This document shows, piece by piece, positions 32,727 to 40,475 of a stretch of DNA of 64,000 nt. Each line of letters starts with the position of its first letter. The stretch's first letter is position 1. The stretch is from Pseudomonas laurylsulfativorans (GTDB lineage Bacteria > Pseudomonadota > Gammaproteobacteria > Pseudomonadales > Pseudomonadaceae). Made by a program: the position numbers and the translations under genes. The DNA lies in the NCBI RefSeq assembly GCF_002906155.1, contig NZ_MUJK01000008.1:124001-188000 (forward strand), in the 5' to 3' direction. Under the pieces are notes generated by a model, which had not been told where the DNA came from, did not search any database, and saw only the letters and a list, made by a program, of their open reading frames with translations.

Positions 32727-33671
32727 ATGAAACGACTGATCAGCAGCTGTGTTCTTGCACTCAGTGGTACCGCGTTACTGAGCGCCAATGTCATGGCCGC
32801 CGAACCCGCCGCGTGCCAGAACGTGCGCATGGGTGTAGTGAACTGGACCGACGTAATCGCCACCAGCGCCATGACCCAAGTATTGCTCGACGGCCTCGGC
32901 TACAGCACCAAACAAACCAGCGCCTCCCAGCAAATCATCTTCGCCGGGATCCGCGACCAGCGTCTGGACCTGTTCCTCGGGTACTGGAACCCGCTGATGA
33001 CCCAGACCATCACCCCCTTCGTCGATGCCAAACAGGTCAAGGTGCTTGAAGCGCCAAGCCTGCAGGACGCCCGCGCGACCCTCGCCGTGCCGACCTACCT
33101 CGCCGACAAGGGCCTGAAAACCTTTGCTGACATCGCCAAATTCGAAAAAGAACTGGGCGGCAAGATCTACGGCATCGAGCCTGGCTCGGGCGCCAACACC
33201 CAGATCAAGGCCATGATTTCCAAGAACCAGTTCGGCCTCGGCAAGTTCCAGCTGGTCGAGTCCAGCGAAGCCGGCATGCTCGCCGCGGTAGATCGCGCCG
33301 TGCGTCGCAACGAAGCCGTGGTGTTCTTCGGCTGGGCGCCGCACCCGATGAACGTCAACGTGAAAATGACCTACCTCACCGGCAGCGACGACGCCCTCGG
33401 CCCGAACGAAGGCAAGGCCACCGTGTGGACCGTCACCGCACCGACATACGCCGAACAATGCCCGAACATCGGTCGCCTGCTGAGCAACCTGACGTTCACC
33501 GCCGAAGACGAGAGCCGGATGATGCAGCCACTGCTGGATCACAAGGACGCTTTCGAGTCGGCCAAGCAATGGCTCAAGGATCACCCGCAGGACAAAAAAC
33601 GCTGGCTTGAAGGCGTCACCACCTTCGATGGCAAACCAGCCGCTGAAAACCTGCAACTGACCAGTAAATAA
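32727..33671 (+). CDS. caiX: Carnitine-binding periplasmic protein
   Basis: This 314-residue OpuAC-type solute-binding protein has a signal peptide (about 1-25, ending NVMAAEPA). The family segments NWTDVIATSAMTQVLLDGLGYS, GYWNPLMTQTITPFV, GKIYGIEPGSG and EAVVFFGWAPHPMN (aromatic cage region) are present. There is no permease or ATPase with it; in P. aeruginosa the equivalent protein delivers carnitine to the shared CbcWV core, encoded here at 43.3-45.3 kb. It is the first gene of the carnitine operon and closely resembles CbcX (42288). The start is preceded by GAGGAACCTGAGA. Confidence 0.92.
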   Translation: MKRLISSCVLALSGTALLSANVMAAEPAACQNVRMGVVNWTDVIATSAMTQVLLDGLGYSTKQTSASQQIIFAGIRDQRLDLFLGYWNPLMTQTITPFVDAKQVKVLEAPSLQDARATLAVPTYLADKGLKTFADIAKFEKELGGKIYGIEPGSGANTQIKAMISKNQFGLGKFQLVESSEAGMLAAVDRAVRRNEAVVFFGWAPHPMNVNVKMTYLTGSDDALGPNEGKATVWTVTAPTYAEQCPNIGRLLSNLTFTAEDESRMMQPLLDHKDAFESAKQWLKDHPQDKKRWLEGVTTFDGKPAAENLQLTSK

Positions 33672-33767
33672 ACCCGAACGAACCACCGACTCGCAGCCCC
33701 AACGGGCTGCGAACCGGACTACCACGCCTGGCCAAAACCAAAAAACTCGCCTGTAAGGAACCGCCAA

Positions 33768-34655
33768 ATGAACCACGACGTCATCATCACCTGCGCACTC
33801 ACCGGTGCTGGCGACACGACCGCCAAGAGCCCACACGTGCCGGTCACCCCGAAACAGATCGCGGCTGCCGCCGTGGAAGCCGCCAAGGCCGGCGCCACTG
33901 TGGTTCACTGCCATGTGCGGGACCCGCAAACCGGCAAGTTCAGCCGTGACGTGGCGCTGTACCGCGAAGTGATGGAGCGCATCCGCGAGGCGGACGTGGA
34001 CATCATCGTCAATCTCACCGCGGGCATGGGCGGCGACCTGGAAATCGGCGCCGGCGAGAATCCGATGGAATTCGGCCCGAATACTGACCTGGTCGGCCCG
34101 CTGACCCGCCTGGCCCACGTCGAAGAGCTGCTGCCGGAAATCTGCACCCTCGATTGCGGCACCCTGAACTTCGGTGACGGCGACACCATTTACGTCTCCA
34201 CCCCTGCCCAGCTGCGTGCTGGCGCCAAGCGCATTCAAGAGCTGGGCGTGAAGGCCGAGCTGGAAATCTTCGACACCGGTCACCTGTGGTTCGCCAAGCA
34301 GATGATCAAGGAAGGCCTGCTCGACAACCCGCTGTTCCAGCTGTGCCTGGGCATCCCGTGGGGCGCCCCGGCGGACACCACGACCATGAAAGCCATGGTC
34401 GACAACCTGCCCGCCGATGCGGTCTGGGCCGGATTCGGTATCGGTCGCATGCAGATGCCGATGGCGGCGCAAGCGGTGTTGCTCGGCGGCAACGTGCGCG
34501 TCGGCCTGGAAGACAACCTGTGGTTGGACAAGGGCGTGCTGGCGACCAACGGCCAACTGGTCGAACGCGCCACGGAAATCCTCAGCCGCCTCGGTGCCCG
34601 CGTTCTTACGCCGGCTGAAGGCCGCAAGAAAATGGGTCTGACCAAGCGCGGTTAA
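33768..34655 (+). CDS. cdhC: Dehydrocarnitine cleavage enzyme (BKACE family)
   Basis: This 295-residue beta-keto acid cleavage enzyme transfers the acetoacetate-type end of 3-dehydrocarnitine to acetyl-CoA, giving betainyl-CoA and acetoacetate. The fold is a zinc-dependent TIM barrel with metal histidines His47 and His49 in VVHCHVRDP, plus DIIVNLTAGMGGD and the C-terminal RVGLEDNLWLDKG. A 96-bp gap separates it from caiX and a good AAGGAA precedes the ATG. It acts directly after CdhA in the carnitine pathway. Confidence 0.93.
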   Translation: MNHDVIITCALTGAGDTTAKSPHVPVTPKQIAAAAVEAAKAGATVVHCHVRDPQTGKFSRDVALYREVMERIREADVDIIVNLTAGMGGDLEIGAGENPMEFGPNTDLVGPLTRLAHVEELLPEICTLDCGTLNFGDGDTIYVSTPAQLRAGAKRIQELGVKAELEIFDTGHLWFAKQMIKEGLLDNPLFQLCLGIPWGAPADTTTMKAMVDNLPADAVWAGFGIGRMQMPMAAQAVLLGGNVRVGLEDNLWLDKGVLATNGQLVERATEILSRLGARVLTPAEGRKKMGLTKRG

Positions 34656-34688
34656 TCAAACCTACACCCCCCCTGTGGGAGGGCTTTT

Positions 34689-34782
34689 GTGGCGAGGGGG
34701 CTTGCCCCCGTTGGGGCGCGAAGCGGCCCTAAAAGCTTTACGACTGCTTCGCAGCCGAACGGGGGCAAGCCCCCTTGCCACA
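34689..34782. repeat. REPIN between cdhC and cdhA
   Basis: A short member of the GTGGCGAGGGGGCTTGCCCCC family, nested in a further TGTGGGAG...CTCCCACA inverted pair (34674 and 34791). It lies inside the carnitine operon. Confidence 0.88.
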
Positions 34783-34827
34783 GAGCCCGCTCCCACAAGG
34801 GATCATCGAACTCTTCAGGAAGTCACC

Positions 34828-35793
34828 ATGAGCTTTATCACCGAAATCAAAACCTTCGCAGCGTTAGGCAGCGGTGTCATTGGCAGCGGCTGGGTGTCCC
34901 GCGCCCTCGCCCACGGCCTGGACGTGGTGGCCTGGGACCCGGCACCCGGTGCTGAAGCGGCCTTGCGCAAACGCGTCGCCAATGCCTGGGGCGCGTTGGA
35001 AAAACAAGGCCTGGCACCCGGCGCATCGCAAGATCGCCTGCGTTTTGTCGCGACCATCGAAGAGTGCGTGCGCGACGCCGACTTCATCCAGGAAAGCGCC
35101 CCGGAACGGCTGGACCTGAAGCTGGACCTGCACAGCAAAATCAGCGCGGCGGCCAAGCCCAATGCGTTGATTGGTTCCAGCACCTCCGGCCTGTTGCCGA
35201 GCGAGTTCTACGAAAGCGCCACGCACCCGGAACGCTGTGTAGTCGGCCACCCGTTCAACCCGGTTTACCTGCTGCCTCTGGTGGAAGTGGTCGGCGGCAA
35301 GAACACCGCCCCTGAAGCCGTGCAAGCAGCGATGAAAGTCTATGAATCCCTAGGCATGCGCCCGCTGCACGTACGCAAGGAAGTACCGGGCTTCATCGCC
35401 GACCGCCTGCTCGAAGCGCTGTGGCGTGAGGCGCTGCACCTGGTCAACGATGGCGTGGCGACCACCGGCGAAATCGACGATGCCATCCGCTTTGGCGCGG
35501 GCTTGCGCTGGTCGTTCATGGGCACCTTCCTGACCTACACCCTGGCCGGTGGCGATGCCGGCATGCGCCACTTCATGGCGCAGTTCGGCCCGGCGCTGCA
35601 ATTGCCATGGACCTACCTGCCGGCACCGGAACTGACCGACAAGCTGATCGACGACGTAGTCGACGGCACCAGCGATCAACTGGGCAAACACAGCATTTCG
35701 GCGCTGGAGCGCTATCGTGATGACTGCCTGCTCGCGGTGCTGGAGGCGGTGAAGACCACCAAAGAGAAGCATGGGATGACGTTCGCCGACTAA
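34828..35793 (+). CDS. cdhA: L-carnitine dehydrogenase
   Basis: This 321-residue 3-hydroxyacyl-CoA-dehydrogenase-type enzyme oxidises L-carnitine to 3-dehydrocarnitine with NAD. Its Rossmann motif is FAALGSGVIGSGWVSRALAHG (about 11-31); IQESAPERLDLK and GSSTSGLLPSEF follow, and GHPFNPVYLLPLVEVV carries the catalytic histidine of the family. The start at 34828 follows CAGGAAG; a longer reading would translate the REP element. It acts between uptake by CaiX and cleavage by CdhC. Confidence 0.93.
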   Translation: MSFITEIKTFAALGSGVIGSGWVSRALAHGLDVVAWDPAPGAEAALRKRVANAWGALEKQGLAPGASQDRLRFVATIEECVRDADFIQESAPERLDLKLDLHSKISAAAKPNALIGSSTSGLLPSEFYESATHPERCVVGHPFNPVYLLPLVEVVGGKNTAPEAVQAAMKVYESLGMRPLHVRKEVPGFIADRLLEALWREALHLVNDGVATTGEIDDAIRFGAGLRWSFMGTFLTYTLAGGDAGMRHFMAQFGPALQLPWTYLPAPELTDKLIDDVVDGTSDQLGKHSISALERYRDDCLLAVLEAVKTTKEKHGMTFAD

Positions 35794-35808
35794 ACACCGC
35801 AGCCCTTT

Positions 35809-35899
35809 GTAGGAGCTGGCTTGCCAGCGATGAGGCCGGTACATCCACCCCCTCTGCAGCGCTTCGACAACGCTATCGCCGGCAAGCCGGCTCCTACAG
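35809..35899. repeat. REP doublet between cdhA and cdhB
   Basis: An inverted pair (TGTAGGAGCTGGCTTGCCAG and GCCGGCAAGCCGGCTCCTAC) lies inside the carnitine operon and ends about 28 bp before the cdhB start. Confidence 0.9.
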
Positions 35900-35926
35900 G
35901 TATTCATGACTTCAGGATTTGATGAC

Positions 35927-36403
35927 ATGCCCACCCTCACCACCTACCAAACCACCATCATCCCCGACTGGGTCGACTACAACGGCCACCTGCGCGATGC
36001 CTTCTACCTACTGATTTTCAGCTACGCCACCGACGCCCTGATGGATCGCCTGGGCCTGGACAGCAATAGTCGCGAAGCCAGCGGCAACTCGCTGTTCACC
36101 CTCGAACTGCACCTCAACTATCTGCACGAAGTGAAACTCGACGCCCAAGTCGAAGTGCACACCCAGATCATTGCCCACGACAGCAAGCGCGTGCACCTCT
36201 ATCACAGCCTGCATCTGGTCGGTGATGACAAGGAACTTGCCGGTAATGAGCAGATGCTGCTGCACGTGGATCTCGCCGGGCCGCGCTCGGCACCGTTCAG
36301 CGAGCAGTCCCTGAGCCAGCTGCAAGCCATCGTCGCCGAACAGGCAGACCTGCCAACGCCCGAGTTCATTGGCCGAGTGATCGCATTACCACCCAAAAAA
36401 TAA
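35927..36403 (+). CDS. cdhB: Betainyl-CoA thioesterase
   Basis: This 158-residue hotdog-fold thioesterase of the 4-hydroxybenzoyl-CoA type has WVDYNGHLRDAFYLLIFSYATD (the catalytic Asp/Asn loop), then LELHLNYLHEVKLDAQVEVHTQI. In the carnitine pathway it hydrolyses betainyl-CoA to glycine betaine, feeding the gbc/dgc/sox pathway. The start at 35927 is preceded by CAGGA; an ATG seven codons earlier abuts the REP element. It lies 13 bp before the dioxygenase gene. Confidence 0.9.
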   Translation: MPTLTTYQTTIIPDWVDYNGHLRDAFYLLIFSYATDALMDRLGLDSNSREASGNSLFTLELHLNYLHEVKLDAQVEVHTQIIAHDSKRVHLYHSLHLVGDDKELAGNEQMLLHVDLAGPRSAPFSEQSLSQLQAIVAEQADLPTPEFIGRVIALPPKK

Positions 36404-36416
36404 CAAGGAGATCGCC

Positions 36417-37580
36417 ATGAACACCGCCGCAGCATTTGCCGACTTTCGTACCTATCCGTTGATCAGCGCGCTGACTGGCGTGCAGACCCTGGCGGACCGT
36501 GTTCTGGTGAAGTGGGCCGACGATCGCGTCAGCCCTTTCCACCATCAATGGCTGCGGGACAATTGCCCGTGCCCGCAATGCGTCTACACCGTGACCCGCG
36601 AACAAGTGCTGGAAATCGTCGACGTGGCTCAGGATCTGATGCCTGACGCCGTACACATCGACACTGAAGGCTGCCTGTCGGTGGATTGGCAGGATGGCCA
36701 CGCCAGCCGCTTCGATCCCGGCTGGCTGCGCGCCCACGCCTATGACGACGAATCCCGCGCCGAACGCCTGGCAGGCAAACCCAAAGCGCGGCTCTGGCAC
36801 AGCGATTTGCAGTTGCCGGTGTTCGACTATCAGGCGTTGATGAACGACTCGCAGACGTTACTGCAATGGCTGCTGGCGGTACGCGATGTCGGGCTGACCC
36901 AGGTCCGTGGCGTACCCACGGAGCCCGGCTCGTTGAAGCTGGTCGCCCAACGGATTTCCTTCATCCGCGAGAGCAATTTCGGCGTGCTGTTCAACGTGCA
37001 ATCCAAGGCCGATGCCGACAGCAACGCCTACACGGCTTTCAACCTGCCACTGCACAGCGATTTGCCAACCCGTGAGTTGCAACCGGGGCTGCAGTTCCTG
37101 CATTGCCTGGTCAATGACGCCGAGGGTGGCGAGAGCATTTTTGTCGATGGTTTTGCCATTGCCGACGCCTTGCGCCGGGAAGACCCTGGATCCTTCAAAA
37201 GCCTCTGCGAAATCCCCGTGGAGTTTCGCAACAAGGACCGTCACAGTGACTACCGTTGTCTCGCGCCGATCATTGCCCTGGATGCGTTGGGGCAGGTGTC
37301 GGAAATCCGCATGGCAAATTTTCTGCGCGGACCGTTCGATGCCTCGGTAGAGCAGATGCCCAGGCTCTATCAAGCCTACCGGCGCTTTATCGCCATGACC
37401 CGCGAACCCCGGTTTCGTCTGATGCAACGGCTCAATCCCGGTGAGCTGTGGTGCTTCGACAACCGTCGCACGCTGCATGCCCGCAACGCCTTCGACCCCG
37501 CCACCGGGGCGCGGCATTTCCAGGGCTGCTATGTCGACCGGGATGAGTTGCTGTCGCGCATTCTCGTGCTACAGCGTTAA
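36417..37580 (+). CDS. Gamma-butyrobetaine dioxygenase
   Basis: This 387-residue Fe(II)/2-oxoglutarate dioxygenase hydroxylates gamma-butyrobetaine to L-carnitine. A DUF971-like N-terminal zinc domain (about 25-105) has WLRDNCPCPQC. The TauD-type domain has the HxD pair His213/Asp215 (PLHSDLPTREL) and the distal His354 (RRTLHARNAF), with Arg for 2-oxoglutarate in the ARHFQGCYVDRDE region. The closest known relative is the Pseudomonas AK1 enzyme. It is the last gene of the carnitine operon, preceded by AAGGAG, and lets the cell enter the pathway one step earlier. Confidence 0.93.
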   Translation: MNTAAAFADFRTYPLISALTGVQTLADRVLVKWADDRVSPFHHQWLRDNCPCPQCVYTVTREQVLEIVDVAQDLMPDAVHIDTEGCLSVDWQDGHASRFDPGWLRAHAYDDESRAERLAGKPKARLWHSDLQLPVFDYQALMNDSQTLLQWLLAVRDVGLTQVRGVPTEPGSLKLVAQRISFIRESNFGVLFNVQSKADADSNAYTAFNLPLHSDLPTRELQPGLQFLHCLVNDAEGGESIFVDGFAIADALRREDPGSFKSLCEIPVEFRNKDRHSDYRCLAPIIALDALGQVSEIRMANFLRGPFDASVEQMPRLYQAYRRFIAMTREPRFRLMQRLNPGELWCFDNRRTLHARNAFDPATGARHFQGCYVDRDELLSRILVLQR

Positions 37581-37594
37581 ACCGCGTCATCGTT

Positions 37595-37659
37595 CATCGC
37601 TGGCAAGCCAGCTCCTACAGGATTACGCGAACCTTGTAGGAGCTGGCTTGCCAGCGATT
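37595..37659. repeat. REP doublet, GTAGGAGCTGGCTTGCCAGCGA family
   Basis: A compact pair with a short spacer just after the dioxygenase stop; no separate terminator was seen for the carnitine operon. Confidence 0.9.
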
Positions 37660-37673
37660 GCGTTTATGCAGAC

Positions 37674-37813
37674 AAAAAAAGCCCCGATCAAGCCGTGACA
37701 GGATCGAGGCAGAGGGTACTGTTGAGGAGCTGCCGTGCGAGGGTGACCAAACCTTCGTGAAGCGAGCTGAGCCCAGTGTGCCCCCTCCTTTGGCCGGCAA
37801 GTTGCCCGAAAAC
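37674..37813 (-). ncRNA. Candidate minus-strand small RNA
   Basis: On the minus strand a 9-bp stem (GCCTCGATC/GATCGGGGC, one G-T type mismatch) followed by seven Ts forms a strong intrinsic terminator at 37674-37710, although no minus-strand gene precedes it. About 110 bp upstream, TTGTCG (37842-37847) and TATGAA (37820-37825) are spaced 16 bp as a possible -35/-10. The predicted RNA is about 140 nt and includes GGGCAACTTGCC and AAAGGAGGGGG, the latter resembling an RsmA-binding GGA loop. It matches no known Pseudomonas RNA that I recognise. The terminator is the solid part; the promoter is weak. Confidence 0.35.
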
Positions 37814-37920
37814 GACCTGTTCATAGTCAATGCTGCCATTGCGACAAATCGCCCTTGCCGACACCCGGCACCCCCACCAGAATCGAACCACGACCCCGTT
37901 CCCTGAAGAAGGATTGCGTC

Positions 37921-38184
37921 ATGATGCACGCCGATTTGATAGACCAGGAAGACCTGTTGGGCCAGCTCAAGTCGTTGGGATTTCAAGTGCCGAACGGCGC
38001 CACGGCCGAGCAGGCTTGCGAGTGCGCGGTACGAGGTTTGAACAATGAACGGGCGATAGTGCTACGCACCATGGTCAAGCAGATGTACACCAGCAGCGCG
38101 ACCATCCTGCCGGCGGTGCGCCAGGCGATCGACAAGCAGTTGTTGCCGGCGCTGGCGGAGTATCAGCAGAGCCATCGCACTTGA
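37921..38184 (+). CDS. Conserved hypothetical protein (87 aa)
   Basis: This small soluble, helical protein starts at 37921 (MMHADLIDQEDLLGQLKSLGF), preceded by GAAGGA at good spacing. It has no signal peptide, membrane segment or metal motif. The C-terminal RQAIDKQLLPALAEYQQSHRT is a basic amphipathic helix. I do not recognise the family. It lies between the carnitine operon and an acetyltransferase gene, 47 bp apart on the same strand, so the two may share a transcript. Confidence 0.6.
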   Translation: MMHADLIDQEDLLGQLKSLGFQVPNGATAEQACECAVRGLNNERAIVLRTMVKQMYTSSATILPAVRQAIDKQLLPALAEYQQSHRT

Positions 38185-38231
38185 GCGTTTGCTAGAGTGT
38201 CGGCCTGTCCGGCAACTACGAGTAAACGCTG

Positions 38232-38678
38232 ATGTTCCGAATTCAACACTGCCAGTCCAGCGAACAAGCGGGCTGGCTTCCTTTGCGTCAGGCACTCTGG
38301 CCACATGCTTCGGAACAGGAGCATCGGGATGAAATCGACCAGCAACTGCGCGAGCCGCAACGCTATATCAACTTCGTTGCTTACGACAGCCGGGAGCAAC
38401 CTGTCGGCTTGGTCGAAGCCTCATTGCGCCGCGACTATGTAAATGGCACCGACAACTCGCCGGTAGTGTATCTGGAGGGTATCTACGTGGTGCCCCAGCA
38501 ACGCCGCCAAGGCGTGGCCGCACAGCTGATCGAGATTGTGGCGCAATGGGGACGAGAACAAGGCTGTGTACAAATGGCCTCTGACACCGAACTCGACAAT
38601 CTTGCGAGTCAGGATACGCACAACGCGCTCGGTTTCGAGGAAACCGAACGCGTCGTTTTTTTCAAGCGCCAGCTTTGA
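38232..38678 (+). CDS. Aminoglycoside 6'-N-acetyltransferase-like GNAT protein
   Basis: This 148-residue protein is the size of chromosomal AAC(6')-I enzymes. Features of that group are LREPQRYINFVAYD, GLVEASLRRDYVNGTDNSPVVYLEGIYV, and the acetyl-CoA loop VPQQRRQGVAAQLI (Gln-x-x-Gly-x-Ala type). MASDTELDNLASQDTHNALGFEETERVVFFKR is the typical C-terminus. It could modify aminoglycosides, but many chromosomal relatives have other or unknown substrates and resistance cannot be assumed. The assignment rests on recalled family patterns. Confidence 0.7.
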   Translation: MFRIQHCQSSEQAGWLPLRQALWPHASEQEHRDEIDQQLREPQRYINFVAYDSREQPVGLVEASLRRDYVNGTDNSPVVYLEGIYVVPQQRRQGVAAQLIEIVAQWGREQGCVQMASDTELDNLASQDTHNALGFEETERVVFFKRQL

Positions 38679-38698
38679 CTAGAGCCTTACGGCTACCT

Positions 38699-38830
38699 GT
38701 GGCGAGGGGGCTTGCCCCCGTTGGTCTGCGCAGCAGACCCAAGACCATTCACCGAGTAGTGACAGTTAGCGCTTGGTGATTGGTCTTGCGACCGCTTCGC
38801 GGCCGAACGGGGGCAAGCCCCCTCGCCACA
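38699..38830. repeat. REPIN, GTGGCGAGGGGGCTTGCCCCC family
   Basis: A full-length element between the convergent acetyltransferase and gbdR genes, with inner arms CTGCGCAGCAG and CGCTTCGCGGC. Its right edge is 6 bp from the gbdR stop. Confidence 0.9.
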
Positions 38831-38835
38831 TCGGT

Positions 38836-39939
38836 TTAGAGCCTTACACTGGCAAACGTCGACTCATTACGCGCCTGGCTCAGTGCCGACAACGGCCCGG
38901 ACAACGGAGACAGCACCAGCGCTTGCGGCAGCGGCATCATCGCCACTTGCTGGGTAGTGTTGGAGCCTACGCGCTCGTCACGCGGCGGAATGCCGAAGTA
39001 CTCGCGGTAGCACTTGGAGAAGTGCGGCGTGGACACGAAACCACACACCGACGCCACTTCGATGATCGACATCGGCGTTTGCTTGAGCAATTGCCGGGCG
39101 CGGATCAGGCGCAGCTTGAGGTAGTAACGCGACGGCGAACAGTGCAGGTATTTCTGGAACAGGCGTTCGAGCTGACGACGGGACACCGCGACATACACCG
39201 CCAATTCGTCGAGGTCGATTGGCTCTTCGAGGTTGGCTTCCATCAGCGCAACGATTTCCTGCAATTTCGGCTGGTTGGTGCCGAGCATGTGTTTGAGCGG
39301 CACACGCTGGTGATCCTGCTCGTTGCGGATGCGCTCGTAGACGAACATTTCCGAAATGGCCGCCGACAGCTCACGGCCATGATCGCGGCTGATCAGGTGC
39401 AGCATCATGTCCAGCGGCGCGGTGCCGCCCGAGCTGGTGAAACGGTTACGGTCGAGGGTGAACAAGCGCGTGCTCATGGCTACCCGCGGGAAAGCTTCCT
39501 GCATCGCCGCCAGGCATTCCCAGTGCACGCTGCAATCGAAACCGTCGAGCAGGCCGGCGCAGGCCAAGGCCCAGCTGCCGGTGCAGACAGCGCCAAGACG
39601 GCGGGATTGGCGGGCCTGGCTTTGCAGCCATGACACGTGTTCACGGGTAACGGTGCGCTGGATGCCGATACCGCCGCACACGATGACCGTGTCCATTGGC
39701 GGGGCTTTGTGCATGGAGGCGTCGGGGGTGATCTGCAGACCGTCACTGGCCCAGACCTGGCCGCCATCGACGGTGAGGGTGGTCCAGCGATACAGCTCGC
39801 GACCGGACAACTGGTTGGCCATGCGCAGGGGTTCCACTGCGGAGGCCAGAGAAATCAGCGTGAAATTGTCCAGCAGCAGAAAGCCGATGGATTGAGGCGC
39901 ACGGTTCTGGGGTTGGGCCCCAGAGTTGAACGACGTCAT
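38836..39939 (-). CDS. gbdR: Glycine betaine/dimethylglycine-responsive activator
   Basis: This 367-residue GlxA/AraC-family activator is the main regulator of glycine betaine catabolism in Pseudomonas. The N-terminal DJ-1/PfpI-like domain (about 15-205) has DNFTLISLASAVEPLRMANQL and GAVCTGSWALACAGLLDG. The C-terminal AraC domain reads LAVYVAVSRRQLERLFQKYL and MSIIEVASVCGFVSTPHFSKCY, with FGIPPRDER. Expected targets in this window are gbcA, gbcB, the dgc and sox operons and cbcX. A GAGGAG ribosome site precedes the ATG. A sigma-54-type promoter lies about 90 bp upstream. Confidence 0.95.
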   Translation of the reverse strand: MTSFNSGAQPQNRAPQSIGFLLLDNFTLISLASAVEPLRMANQLSGRELYRWTTLTVDGGQVWASDGLQITPDASMHKAPPMDTVIVCGGIGIQRTVTREHVSWLQSQARQSRRLGAVCTGSWALACAGLLDGFDCSVHWECLAAMQEAFPRVAMSTRLFTLDRNRFTSSGGTAPLDMMLHLISRDHGRELSAAISEMFVYERIRNEQDHQRVPLKHMLGTNQPKLQEIVALMEANLEEPIDLDELAVYVAVSRRQLERLFQKYLHCSPSRYYLKLRLIRARQLLKQTPMSIIEVASVCGFVSTPHFSKCYREYFGIPPRDERVGSNTTQQVAMMPLPQALVLSPLSGPLSALSQARNESTFASVRL

Positions 39940-40035
39940 CGCGGTATCTCCTCACACAAAGCGGGTGATGGCCTCAGGCGGAGGCTCTTTTTATTGCCGG
40001 CGTTCTCGCGTGGGAGACGGGCTTTGTAATGACAG

Positions 40036-40051
40036 AGCAATTGCCATGCCT
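40036..40051 (-). promoter_or_regulatory. Sigma-54-type promoter of gbdR
   Basis: On the minus strand the sequence AGGCATGGCAATTGCT has the invariant GG and GC with exactly 10 bases between them and matches GGCA at -24 and TTGC(T) at -12. Transcription would start near 40025, giving a leader of about 86 nt before gbdR. This fits published links between choline metabolism, sigma-54 and NtrC/CbrB in P. aeruginosa. Confidence 0.6.
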
Positions 40052-40374
40052 ATTTTTGAATGTGCGTTCAATAACTCCTGAAAACGACGTCGGAATGGGT
40101 CTATATATGACGCGCATGGAGTGGGGATTTAAATGGCTATCAGGGCTGGCAAGCGCCTTGGCCCACACGCTGTGAGCAATTCGGTAGCACTTGTGGGAAC
40201 GGCGTTGCGCCGCGATGGAAAGGAGTGTCACCGCAAGCACGGACGACGGGTGGTCGAAGGCCGGTTGGCCCTCGATCAGTGGCAAGACGATTTATCTGTA
40301 AGCGACGCGCCAAAAGGTGGCGCACTTTAAATCGGGTGTTCACTTAGCGCGCAGTTTTGACTGGTCTGGCTATG

Positions 40375-40466
40375 TGTAGGAGCTGGCTTGCCAGCGAAGA
40401 GGCCCGTACAGCCGACACATCTTCAGCGGTAGAACCACCGCTTTCGCTGGCAAGCCAGCGCCTACA
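40375..40466. repeat. REP doublet, GTAGGAGCTGGCTTGCCAGCGA family
   Basis: An inverted pair just downstream of the sdaB stop, between sdaB and the gbdR promoter region; the right arm is slightly degenerate (GCGCCTACAAG). Confidence 0.88.
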
Positions 40467-40475
40467 AGTATTGCG

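Larger units (their letters stand above)
37581..37920. other. Intergenic region with REP pair and candidate sRNA (340 bp)
   Basis: No coding gene seen. A REP pair (37595-37659) is followed by a minus-strand terminator (37674-37710) and about 150 bp that may encode a small RNA on the minus strand. The final 60 bp hold the ribosome binding site of the 87-residue gene. Confidence 0.5.
39940..40475. other. Intergenic region upstream of gbdR (536 bp)
   Basis: No convincing gene; the short open frames here have no ribosome site or recognisable product. It holds a sigma-54-type promoter (40036-40051), an imperfect palindrome just upstream of it (40054-40073), a GCGCCA-N5-TGGCGC hairpin at 40307-40323 and a REP pair (40375-40466). 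The hairpin has some resemblance to an NtrC enhancer site, but with a longer spacer and A-to-G changes, so I do not call it one. Confidence 0.5.

Noticed and set aside
32775..34556. A 593-codon minus-strand open frame across caiX and cdhC
   Set aside because: It overlaps two recognised genes and their gap in antisense, with no recognisable product.
37615..37986. A 123-codon minus-strand frame over the candidate small RNA
   Set aside because: It runs through the terminator and the REP pair and has no recognisable domain; an RNA is the simpler reading of the terminator.
40307..40323. The GCGCCA-N5-TGGCGC hairpin as an NtrC enhancer for gbdR
   Set aside because: The spacer is longer than in known NtrC sites and the conserved A positions are replaced by G; kept only as a hairpin.
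40133..40330. A 65-codon plus-strand frame upstream of gbdR
   Set aside because: No family match and no visible operon context; it also covers the GCGCCA/TGGCGC hairpin. Evidence is too weak to call a gene.
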